From assembly GCA_030549495.1 (NCBI GenBank), contig JAUIRK010000293.1, positions 186,001 through 250,000 on the forward strand: 64,000 bases of DNA. Direction: 5' to 3'. Positions 1 through 10,243 of the stretch are shown in pieces. The translations under genes were made by a program, and so were the position numbers. The notes below the pieces were generated by a model, which had not been told where the DNA came from, ran no database searches, and worked only from the letters and a program-made list of their open reading frames with translations. Position 1 is the first letter of the stretch. Every line of letters starts with the position of its first letter. Source of the DNA: Nectonema munidae. Lineage: Eukaryota > Nematomorpha > Nectonematoida > Nectonematidae.

Positions 1-476
1 AGGAAAAGGGGTGTAGGTAAGCTGAAAATAAGACACACAATTAATAAAAAGATCTTTTTTTTCAAAGTTCTGAAAATAAAAATATTTGTAAAGTTTAATT
101 TCAATAACATACTTAAAAGGATCTTTGTACTGAGAAAAAGAATAAATTGTTTAAATGTTAAAATGTCTGAAAAATTTGATTCCATTTTCAACGACATATC
201 TTTGTGAAGGTAAATTTTTAAAACTTATTATGTTAAAAACCAAGTAATGGCGTCGATCGGAAGTTCAAAGTGGTTTGCGCGATGCATCACATCCCCTTTA
301 AAACGCAAAGTTAAGGAACAATCCTTTCCAATCTTTTTTATAATAATAAGTATAAATAAGCCTGAATCTTGGTATAAATTCAAGAAAGTGGTCTAAACTA
401 AAAAGGGTGTGTGTAGAAAAAGAATTTGAGAACCAATGATCTAGATGATTTGAATAGACCTTCAATGATCCATTCC
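1..476. other. Non-coding AT-rich sequence
   Basis: No reading frame with recognisable protein features, no repeat termini and no RNA motif seen. Confidence 0.5.
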
Positions 477-484
477 CACTAAAT

Positions 485-976
485 CAGAGGTTCCCAACCT
501 TTTTTACCATGTACCCCTTGAAAATTTTCAGCCTTAGGCGAACCCCTAATAATTTTTTTAGTTTTTTATCTTGATTTTTCAGACTAATTGATTCTAAACC
601 TCGCTAATCATCAGTCAAAGATGTATTTCAATATCCATAAAAAACGAAAACTTATGTTAAAGAATCACTGCACATTAGTAATGTATGAGCAGCACTGTTT
701 AAATGCGCCATACATTATTAAAAATATAATTTTACCAGTTCTTCAAATAGAAAGTAGTAAATTACCTGAATTTTTCTATGAGTGTGTGTATTTTTCATGA
801 TACTGAAAAATAACTTTCAATTATTTTTTATTATCGTTTTGGGGAAAATTTTCAACCCATTTTATGTATGTGGGAGGTATAAATCAGTTAAAAATTAAAA
901 AAAAACTTTTCAGATACCTTTATAAATTACCCCTTGAAAAAAGTGAAACGAACCCCCAAGGATTCGCGAACCCCAG
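485..976. mobile_element. hAT-type MITE (492 bp) with 8-bp TSD
   Basis: The element begins CAGAGGTTCCC and ends in a sequence whose reverse complement begins CTGGGGTTCGCG, a short imperfect terminal inverted repeat. It is flanked by the perfect 8-bp direct repeat CACTAAAT at 477-484 and 977-984, which fits the nnnTAnnn preference of Buster-type hAT transposases. The inside is AT-rich with no transposase, so it must be non-autonomous. The termini and duplication are seen directly; the superfamily is inferred from TSD length and the CAG start. Confidence 0.8.
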
Positions 977-1559
977 CACTAAATGATCAATAAGCTCTCA
1001 AGAATCACAATTTTCACGCCAAATAAGACGTGGATATACTGGTTAAGAGTTTTTTTCTGAAGATACCAAAAGATAATAATTATTTCCATATAGATTTTGG
1101 TAGTGTTGAATGTAAATATGTGACTTGTTTCAAGTAAGATCGATAATTTCCACTTTTTTTGTGTTTAAAGTTCAGATCTGCCTTGATTTCTGATTCTAAA
1201 TTTATTAAATGTTACTAGCTTGGTATTTTTGAGTTCAGCATTAAATTCTCTTTAATTATACTTTAAAAGTTAAGATGCGAGGAGGACTTTGATTTTTATC
1301 AAAATGCACATAGGTAAGTCCAACATTTATGATTTTTTCAAAAGTTTCTCTGAAGCAATTTTTTTAAACCAATGCAATGTACTGTGTAGAATACGAATCG
1401 GAGATTTATTTTCGATAGAACAACAAAGATGCATGCTAATAAATACAACAATTCTTATCTTTAAAGTTTGAAATCTAAACCAAATCCCAACTTAAGTAGC
1501 GTGAACGCTAGAAATCATCACTCTTAGTTAAAACGAGTTACGTACCCAAATAGATTTTG

Positions 1560-1990
1560 AAATACTTATTAACTAATCGTGGCCAAAAAACTCGGCATGA
1601 AAATTTTGGCATTAGAAAACTGGGTCTCAAAAAACTTTTTAAGAAAAGTTTAAAAACGAGTTAGTTAGTGGATAATTTATCTAGTTAGGTAGTTGATTAG
1701 CTAGTCAACTAGTTGTTTCAAATTGCGCAGTTTCCATGCGCTATGTAGTCAATTGATAGAGCGAGTTATTTGAGACCGAGTTTTCCTATATTATTATTTT
1801 ATAATATAAAATTTGTTTCAATCTTGAGTATACATTTTAATTGCCTTTCTGGAGCTCTTTTAGAGGACATGATTATTTTTCTACAATTTCAGACTTTAAT
1901 AATAAAATCAATGTGAATTTGAAACCGAGTGTTTCAAGAGCTAGATTTTCTAGCACTCAGCCGATATACTCGTATATCTAGAAAAATAGC
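1560..1990 (+). repeat. Interspersed repeat family, copy 1
   Basis: Shares phrases such as TTTGAGACCGAGT, a CAATTTCAGACTTTAA stretch and the AGCTAGATTTT block with the reverse complement of about 43330-43600; a shorter related piece lies near 5040-5110. No termini or coding capacity were recognised. The family is defined only by within-window similarity read by eye. Confidence 0.5.
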
Positions 1991-2644
1991 CAAAGTCATA
2001 CTTGAATATTGGTGGGCTTTTCTTGACAAAGTTATTTATGAAAAGACAAGCGGGAAGTGATGTGTGATCTCTGTCAAAATGTTTACAGACTTATATTCTT
2101 AATTAAAATTGATCAAAGTATTATTATTTATGAGGAAAGAGTTGATGACAAATAAATCAATATTGAAGTCAGGAAAAATAAATGTTTGAATAAAAAAATT
2201 ATAAAAAAGATTACTGACGGAGAAAGAGTTGTACAGTTTAAAAATATTTATTTCATTTTGTGTAGACGACAAAAGAAAAAAGCACTCTTATGATTAAATG
2301 ATGTGGAGTTGAAGGTGGATAAAAGATAAAAGCAAATAGCATTGCTGCCAAAGGTAAGAAAGATGGAGAAAGGTGCTTTGTTGGAGTCAAGATGAGTAAT
2401 GTATTTGAAAATAAATTCTTCAATAAAAAAGTCACTGCAAAGGAGAAGAGCTCATTTATCAAACAGGCGAGTTTGTGTCGTGTATGGATTAGCTTCAAAG
2501 GCACATCACTGTGAATATGGGTGTGATCAATTCGTATTCTTTGTTCATTGCCGTTCCATCTTCTAATCATTGAATCAGGTTTAATGCTTAGCATACGATA
2601 TATTGGGATTGAAACTAGTATGGTGTTGCTATCTCGTGTCTCTA

Positions 2645-2715
2645 TGAGGGGTAGGCAACGATGCCTGCTTAAATACTGCAAGGTCTTGGTTTCGAATCCA
2701 TCAACTTCTACAAAT
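2645..2715 (+). other. tRNA-like / SINE-head candidate
   Basis: Carries a B-box-like GTTTCGAATCC preceded by D-arm-like and anticodon-arm-like sequence. The T-loop is one base too long and the stems do not close properly, so this is not a functional tRNA. A decayed tRNA-derived SINE head is the likeliest reading. Confidence 0.3.
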
Positions 2716-2994
2716 ATACTTCTAAAGTATTTTAAAGAAAAACTAAAAAACGAGACGAGAAAGTCACATCAGTATTTGCTTTTAAAATAGTCTTCGATGA
2801 AACTCACAATTGTTGATACTCCATTCATCTCTATCTCTGTGTTTTTCTAAACAAGCGCCTGTCTTTGAATGATGTCTTCGCTAAACGAAAACTTGAGCGA
2901 GATCCAAAACTTTTCTAAAATCCCTTATTCAATCCACTGAGAGAAAACGAGATTTAATTGATGAAAAATGACTACCACCATGTCTCTTTCCTTG

Positions 2995-3090
2995 AAAGGA
3001 TGGCAGAGTGGTCAAGCAATTGCAACTTTTCTTGAACAAGTCATTCTACTAAATTATATAAATGCGGTTCCCAAGTAGAATCGATATGAC
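2995..3090 (+). other. A-box-bearing tRNA-like patch
   Basis: TGGCAGAGTGG at about 3001-3011 matches the pol III A box of serine/leucine-type tRNAs, followed by a possible long variable arm. A clean B box is missing (only GCGGTTCCC-like sequence), so a tRNA pseudogene or SINE head is more likely than a gene. Confidence 0.3.
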
Positions 3091-4735
3091 TAATGAAGTA
3101 TGAATAGGATGTTGATTTTCCAATTAGTTCTATAATATATCAGTTATGAACCCTAAACACGGGCCCCGCAAATAAGCAACCCCATAATTAAAAAGGTATA
3201 AGTTGCAAACAAATTCAAAAAAAGTACATGCATAATTATTTTTTAATCATTAAATGTAAAGTTATGAGAATGATAGTTTCATCGAAGCAGAAATGAAACT
3301 ATTTGTGTTTCTGAAATATGCCAAAAAGACCCTGCATTTCCTGAATACTGGCACCAACTAAATCTTGAATATGTTTAACTATGAGATTGAAATCTAAATG
3401 AGAATTCGAGGTAGTCAACCTTGATTGGTTGTATTTTTAATTTTTCTTTTGTTCTAAAAAGTTTATTCCTGCAAAACTGCGGAGATGTTACTAACTTTGG
3501 AAAACTTGGTGGGTTTTTCCCTATTTTTAAAAATATTGCAAAAACAGATGAAAAAGTGCTTCTCCCTAATTAATTTACTAAAATATAAAAGCAAGAAGCT
3601 AACTATTATGGTCTCCATTTCTACATTAGGTTGTTTGTATGAAGACAAAATCCTATTAACTGTGCCAAAAAGAAAGTGCGCCTTAAGTAAGAAAGTTTAC
3701 AAAACCACTGGACCAATAGATAGGTCAATTGGACAATTTATGCATCTGTAAATTCATCATTTTTAAGTGAGACATTAAATAGATTGTATAATTTTACAAT
3801 TAAAAGTTAAAGACATCCTTACTTCGTATTTGTCAACATCAACCAAACAAAAAATGATATTTTTCTTCTTTTTTGAATAACTCTAAAATTAAAAAATGAT
3901 GATATAAAAATAACTTTTCAATCATAAAATTTTAGTAGGTTTAACGTTTAAACTTCGTGTCGTACAAGGCAATTGTTGTTTCTACTGGGCATATAATTTC
4001 TTCGGATATTTGTTAATGCCTTTGAGTGACGAATCAAGAAGAAAAGTTACTCCTTGGTGATTTTGAAATATTCTTTTTTAAAATCAGTTTTCTTTCCTAT
4101 CTATAGAGTTAATTACACAATAAACTTCTTTTACAGAATGAAAAATTTACTCATATCATCTGACGAATGTGAAGTAAAAATCTTCACAAAATTAAAGTTA
4201 ACTTGAGCGACCTATTCACTGATATGCTTAAAAGTTGGGAATCGCCTCTGGCTTCAAATCCGCCAATCATGCCATTTCAATTACCTGAACCAATGATAAC
4301 TTTCTGTTTATCAACCACTTTGTGCTAGATTATTACTAGGGCAGGTAAAGTCAATTTTTTTTCATTTAGCTTTTTTGAGATTTGTTGAAGAACTATTATA
4401 TTAAATACCTTTATTTTTTAATTTAAAATTTTATAGATCAATTAAGTTCAGATTTTTAAATTAGATCAATATTCTCTTTTTTGTTTCATTTTGATATTTA
4501 TTTTAAACTTATCAAGATCAATGGGGCACTAGTGTCCCATAAAATAAAATATTCTGTTTGAATTAGATTAAAAAAACTCATTTAAAAAGATAGAAGTTGA
4601 TTCATTTTCAAAACTTGAGCCTTAAAAGGTTAAAGTTTCTGAGGTTTAGAACCAATATTTCTGACAGATAAGCTAAAGATAATGTGGAAAAAATTTATAA
4701 CAAATATAAAAAATTGAAAAAAACTGGTCACTTTA

Positions 4736-4910
4736 TTAATGATATTGCTAACTAGTATTGGAGTGTAAACTCCTTTTTTAAATACATGATGAAATGGTGA
4801 GCATGAGATGTAAACCGAATATACATTTCATTTTTACTATTTTATCATTTATATATTATTTGCTTTGAAAAAAAAGTTTTTACTCCAAAACTAGTAAGCA
4901 ATATCATTAA
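4736..4910. repeat. Hairpin repeat / MITE with ~45-bp arms
   Basis: TTAATGATATTGC starts the left arm and GCAATATCATTAA closes the right arm; the similarity continues inward through CTAGTATTGGAGT versus its inverted counterpart for about 45 bases. The loop is AT-rich without an ORF. Copies elsewhere and a target duplication could not be established. Confidence 0.6.
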
Positions 4911-5544
4911 CCTCCGCAATACGGACGATTAGGTTCTAGCATCTAATACGGGTTCTAGCATCTAATTTTTTATATTTATTATTATAAATGTTTTCTAAGT
5001 CTTCATGTTTCAAGTGGGAAAAGTGTTTTTAAGAAAAATTTTTCAAGAACGAATTGTGTTTAAAAATAAAACCGAGTATCGAAAGTCTGAAATTATACTG
5101 AATTTATATTTATTAAAAACATAAAATTTCACCCTGTAATTTTAATATAATATTTGTCATGTTAATATTATATTTTTTTTCAATTTACCTTAAATATTGA
5201 ACAATTTTAGCCCATTTATTCATAATATTCCCAAAGAAAACGCAGGTGAATCGAATTAAATATAGATTACTGAAGTCTTCTGCTAACAATAAAATTCTCT
5301 TAGAGTGCAATGATAAAAAAGCGATATATTCCTTTTGACGAAGTTGAGAGCTCAATATAATTGAGCAAAACAATCTACCAAAAAGTGGTATTTCATCAAT
5401 TATTGAGTTGAGGTATGAATCTAATAATTTTTACACTGTAATTGTTCGGTTTGATAAATCAAGTTTTGACACAATTATATACGCAGAGCAAGTATATCCT
5501 TTGAGTTCACTGTGTCTTTCCTTGAATTATTAGTTCCTAGGCAT

Positions 5545-5740
5545 TAGCAATGTTCGAAGTGTTTTAAAATTTGGCAATTCAAACGTGCGTGTAAATCTAG
5601 GAATACAATTTGCGGTTATGTTGGACATACTCATCATCTTTTGGGATTCAACTTATATATTTGAAAAACAAAGTAACCTTGAAACCGTTATTAAGACTAA
5701 GTTTGAACATTTCAAAAAGAATTATGCGTGATGGTTATCT
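5545..5740 (+). pseudogene. LINE ORF1 (Gag-like) zinc-knuckle relic
   Basis: Translating from about 5548 gives a CxxC...C...CxxxxGH pattern (QCSKCF, KRACKS, TICGY, GHTHHL) resembling the CCHC knuckles at the end of Jockey/I-type LINE ORF1 proteins. A second frame directly after it (about 5645-5730) reads WDST then EKQSNLETV, like the segment that follows the knuckles in such proteins. The first knuckle lacks its Gly-His and the two parts lie in different frames, so it is a decayed fragment. No endonuclease or reverse transcriptase is adjacent. Family assignment is tentative. Confidence 0.35.
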
Positions 5741-8319
5741 GGACTTAAGTATAATTTGTTGCTAAATAATGATGTGTTCCCCATGTCAATAAAAGGTAAA
5801 CAATGTAACATTTTTTGAACTTATGAGTGTAACGATTATTTTCACGCATTAGATCTGAAGGATAATAATAGTTGTAATATTAAGTTTCCTTATGATTTCA
5901 ACTTCATCAGCTTATATATTAATTCTTTAAAATCTAATCTGAGTTTGAGACATTTTTTTAGAAACTTTGAATAAATCTTTTTCTCAATTGGTATCAATTG
6001 TATACTGACAAGAAACTTGGTTAACTAAAAAAATTGTGAAGAAATTGTATTTTGAATAATTTTATATTTGTTTTTAAATAAAAAATCTATCTTTACGAAA
6101 GATTGGGGTTTGGGTTTTTACATACATAAAAATATCTGTCATGAATTTAATGAGATTTCTGTTCTGAAGCTTTTCTTTTTCATGTACCCAATAGCAAAAA
6201 GGTTCTGATTTCAAATATATATATATATATATAGATAGACATACCCCTCACTCATATGTTATCCGTCTGACTTCAATAAAGCAATCTTGATTTAAGTATC
6301 CGAATACCCTGAAAATCTTTACAGGTAACTATGAGTATAATTTAGCTATTTTTGAATGGTGTAATGTTAGTGGATTGGTTGTAAGTAATTCAAATTTTCC
6401 TAGAAAATTTTTTGAATTATAAAAATAAATTGTGACTTGGAATGGATTTACCTACAACCAAAAACTAGGGATATTATGATAATGATAAAATTAGCATAAC
6501 TTTGAAAAAAGCAATAAGAATCATTTTCAACAAGCCCTCTCTCACACATCATCACCTTATTTCCAAGATAATAAATAAACTTTTGGAGTTTTCGGATAAC
6601 ATGCATTGCAAGTTTTAAAGTTTTTGTGGAAGCACTTTCACTTATTATTACCAACGTTATTTTTCAACTGGTTTGCCAATACTTGTAGCAAATCAACTTA
6701 GCATCATACGTTTCCCAAGTAGATTAGATCTTCCCTTTTATGACGAATCACGAGCTATTTTTTATTCATCGTATGAATGCTCCTCATATAACACAAATTA
6801 GTATATATGTTGTAAATATGGGAGTTGATTGATTGCTGACTTTATTGCTTTCATTCTCATTATTCTTTATTTTTTATTAGCATCGTTTTATGAGCGGTCA
6901 GTTTATGTCATTTAGGGCATCCTCGCAAGCCACCAAAATTGTAATAATTGAAAACATTGTAAATATATATATATATAGTATTCAGCTAATTTCTCTAGAG
7001 TTTAAAATAAAGTGACATTTAATTTTTTTATATGATATATTTTTTCAGGTTTACAAAAAAAAATTATTTCATATTTATCAATATTTATAAATAATAAAGA
7101 TTTTTAAAGCTTCAACAATAACTTATAAAACAATTTTGAAGAAATCTGAGAACCATCTTCTAACTAAGAGCGTGGGACGCGAAAATAGCCATAAAATATT
7201 TTAGAGAGCTTCAAATTTATTGCCGCAAAAACATTTTGTTTCGTTGTTCATACGCCATATGATAGCACTTTTCTTACAAATGAACATTTAAAAATCGCTC
7301 AAATCAACAACTGATACTGAGTTTCGATGAACAGCATGTCACGTGATAGACGTATCTGCCAAAAGAAGATCCTTAAAGCAATTTGAGTTTAACAATCTTT
7401 GTTTAGGACTTTAGGTATATTTTTGTAAGAAGATTTAGAACAAATTAGTACGCTAATACCATTCACAACTCAGACTCTAAACATATTCAAAGAGCTCATC
7501 CCATTGTTAACACTATATCTCACCTATTTTTAACCTGATTTTTTTAATATCCAGTTGTAAAAAATAATGCATGGAGGATCAACTTTTTTTAAAAAATGAA
7601 GAATTACTTCAAAAAAAGGCGTAATCTTTTTGCAATACTCGCACCACGTCGTGAAAAACTCCAAAATGCACAATTTTCCTTTGTTGATGTTCAAGATTTC
7701 TAGAAGGTCATTCTAAATGGAACAAAATTGGATAGATTAAAGAACTCTATTTCTAACGTGTTAAGTAAAAATGCTTTATAAAAGGGTTCTTAGGTGATTT
7801 GTTCTCAACACTTTTTATTTGTGAAAGAGAAAAAATATTTTAAAAAGTTAGATGGTGTAACGAGATTCTTATTAGAAATATTTTAGTCTTAAAACAACCT
7901 TATCATTTTGTGCTCCGAAGGATGCCAAATTTAGTAAATTTCTTCGTTATTAAAATTTCACAAAATTTAAAATATGTTCCAAATGTTTAATACAACATTG
8001 TGCTAAAATTTCAAGACATTTCAATAAAAATTTGTTGTCGCATTAGATTAAAACTACAAAATCTTTTTTTTCTAATTTATAACAATCGAATCCTCCAATT
8101 AGGGAGAAGAGTGGCCTTAGAGAGAGAGAATTCATTGAAAAAAGATTTCTACCCGCTTTCCCAATTGAGATTGTTATCAACATGGATTACGAAATCGATT
8201 TTTACATGCCTACATTCAATTGGTTTGTATTGTATGCATGCATCAATACAAACATAAATCTTTCCTCATGCCAAGGTTTACTTGGCCCAATTACAGATTG
8301 GGTTTAGCTTTTTACAGAG

Positions 8320-8500
8320 TTGATATTATTTAGTACTATACTATACACAGATTCTATGGTTGAAAACATGGCGTGCGATACGTCAAAATGTTGCAAATTT
8401 TATATTGAATTTTAATATACAAGCTATTTTTTGATAAATATTCATTAAGAAAAATTCAGTATCTTCGTCTTTTTATTAATACCAATTTCAAAATCAATTA
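8320..8500 (+). repeat. Diverged direct repeat, unit 1
   Basis: About 8371-8417 (GTTGCAAATTTTATA core) matches 8924-8970 with several changes; weaker similarity extends on both sides. The Harbinger-like MITE sits between the two units. An old local duplication or two copies of one repeat. Confidence 0.4.
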
Positions 8501-8629
8501 CTATTATTATTATTATTGCTTAAAACTTTGTTTCCAACAATTTCAAAATCAAAAGACAACTTTTTATTTGTAGCTATAAGACTTTTCGTTAACTAATGCG
8601 TTCTTGACATTCTATTCATAATTCGATTA

Positions 8630-8789
8630 GGGGTCATTCACAATTGACGTCAACCTTATTTTGCTTAATTTTAACCCCAACCCTTGTCAACTTTTGACAA
8701 TTTATTTAGTTTTCAAATTCCTTCATTTGTCAACTTATCGACACCCCCTCCCTCCCAGTCTTTGGTTGACATCAATTGTGAATGACCCC
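8630..8789. mobile_element. PIF/Harbinger-like MITE (160 bp)
   Basis: Near-perfect terminal inverted repeats of about 26 bp start GGGGTCATTCACAATTGA on both strands with one difference further in. The element is flanked by TTA on each side (8627-8629 and 8790-8792), the 3-bp duplication typical of PIF/Harbinger elements. The interior is C/T-rich and non-coding. The high arm identity suggests a fairly recent insertion. Confidence 0.75.
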
Positions 8790-8859
8790 TTATTGCTAAC
8801 ACCACTAATTATGAAAAAGATTAGAACTTGTTTTTATCTAACTTTTTACTGGTTATTAT

Positions 8860-9050
8860 TGTTTGGTAAAATATACAGTGATCCAAGGGCTAAAACTATT
8901 TCCTTCATAATGAGTGGAATCATGCGTGAGAAACGCCAAAAAGTTGCAAATTTTATACTGAATTTGAATATTTATTCATTAACTAATCTGTTTATCAAAG
9001 TTACTCCTATTACCAATCCTAACAATAACGTCCAAAAGAACAGATATATT
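8860..9050 (+). repeat. Diverged direct repeat, unit 2
   Basis: Partner of 8320-8500; the best-conserved part is 8924-8970. It overlaps a 144-codon open frame that I do not regard as a gene, because the frame starts inside the MITE and has no protein features. Confidence 0.4.
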
Positions 9051-9512
9051 TTATACAAATCAATCAAATCATATTTTTTAGTAGAAATTCATTGATAATA
9101 ATCAATAAGTACCCTCTTAATCAATTTAATTAATCGCTAGAATTGAACTAACTTGTGAAATTTTTTTGAATAAATGTCGACTATTCAACTGTACAAAAAT
9201 CGGAGATCTTAATGGGCTACAATTCAATCAATTTTAATCATTCCCATATGAGAAAAGTTAGTTATCCGGTATACCAAGTAGAAAGATAACTTTTGGGGGA
9301 CATTATGGCGTTATTTAGAATATCGTGGTGCAACGAATCACGGAATAGCGGCGTAGAACTGCTTATTTAACTCTCAAAGCGTGGAGATCTATATAAATCT
9401 GTTGAGGATAATCGGGTTTTAAAGATTTATATACAAGTAAAGGTTTTATACGTCATTTTTATGTCATTACGCCTGATGAAAAATAAATTCTTTACATTTT
9501 TCTTATACCTAC

Positions 9513-10235
9513 TAGAGCTTTTGATTTCTTGATAAAATTTAATTCTCGAGAAACAAGAAAAAAAATATATGATTCTCGAGACTCGAGAAAAGTTTCGAGA
9601 AGTTAAAAAATATTAAAAATATTTTACGAAAAAAAAATTTTTGTTTTATTAGTAAAATAACTTTTTAAAAAAACAAGAGCATTTAAAGTTTCGTTTTTCA
9701 AACGCAATCGTTTTGGAGATAAAATTCTTACGCATTGACAAGAAGTTGGTTGGATGCATAAAAGAGAATTTTTTAATAATTGCATCGATTCTGATAAATC
9801 AAAATTTTTGTTTTGTTTGAACATCTGTAGTTCTTCTTCTATTGTACTAACTTTTTCTTCTTTTTTATCATACATGAATTCTTTAATTTCATTATTTAAA
9901 CTTTGAATTAGAGATTCTTCTTTAAACTCATCAACAGATTCGACTTGAATTTGGCTTTCTTGTATAACAGTTCCATGCTCCGAATAATGAGAAAAAATTT
10001 TATCAAAAATATTTTTTGCACATTCTAAAATTTCTTCAAAATTTGAATATTCAAAAGTTGATCGTGCATTACACATAATTATTTATTTTTTATTAATATT
10101 TATTCAAAATTTAACATGTTTTCAGTAATAAATTTTTTTTAACTCTTGAGTCTTGATAAAAAATTTCTCGAGAATCAAGAAATAAAAAAATTCTAAAATT
10201 CTCGAGAATCGAGAAATCTCGAGACAGAAGCTCTA
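9513..10235 (-). mobile_element. Deleted hAT transposon (723 bp) with 8-bp TSD
   Basis: Both ends read TAGAGCTT inward (TAGAGCTTTTG on the left, TAGAGCTTCTG on the right strand) and are flanked by a perfect 8-bp duplication ATACCTAC at 9505-9512 and 10236-10243, matching the nTnnnnAn preference of Ac-type hAT elements. Subterminal regions carry repeated CTCGAGA motifs on both sides, plausible transposase-binding sites. The centre keeps only the C-terminal part of a transposase (9624-10076, minus), so the copy is internally deleted and non-autonomous. Confidence 0.88.
9624..10076 (-). pseudogene. hAT transposase C-terminal fragment (dimerisation domain)
   Basis: A 150-codon open frame. Its C-terminal part reads LLKNSLLCIQPTS, then a decayed middle, then LNALVFLKSYF, the signature of the hAT-family dimerisation domain, normally the last ~80 residues of a 600-700-residue transposase. 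The N-terminal half is charged and shows no catalytic DDE segment. It lies inside a hAT element with intact ends, so it is the transposase remnant of that element. The usual serine/phenylalanine-rich middle of the domain (ASERAFS in many members) is replaced here, so the product is unlikely to dimerise. A domesticated short protein cannot be excluded because the frame is open, but nothing suggests it. Confidence 0.7.
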
Positions 10236-10243
10236 ATACCTAC

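Larger units (their letters stand above)
985..4735. other. Non-coding stretch with old repeats
   Basis: AT-rich DNA without a supportable gene. It contains an interspersed repeat copy (about 1560-1990) and two tRNA-like patches (about 2645-2715 and 2995-3090). Open frames of 60-140 codons here show no domain or codon signature and I treat them as chance. Confidence 0.45.
4911..9512. other. Mostly non-coding stretch
   Basis: Holds a LINE ORF1-like scrap (5545-5740), short TA microsatellites near 6212-6232 and 6965-6978, a Harbinger-like MITE (8630-8789) and a diverged direct repeat (about 8320-8500 versus 8860-9050). Nothing else supportable was seen. Confidence 0.45.

Noticed and set aside
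2253-2681. 142-codon minus-strand open frame
   Set aside because: No domain, biased hydrophobic/AT composition and overlap with a tRNA-like patch; looks like chance.
4230-4275. B-box-like GGCTTCAAATCC
   Set aside because: No A box at the right distance and no foldable cloverleaf.
7150-8100. Weak similarity to the inverse of 20390-20700
   Set aside because: Only one ~40-bp stretch matched convincingly by eye; not enough to define a repeat.
8661-9095. 144-codon plus-strand open frame
   Set aside because: Starts inside the Harbinger-like MITE and crosses its boundary, so it cannot be an ancestral gene.
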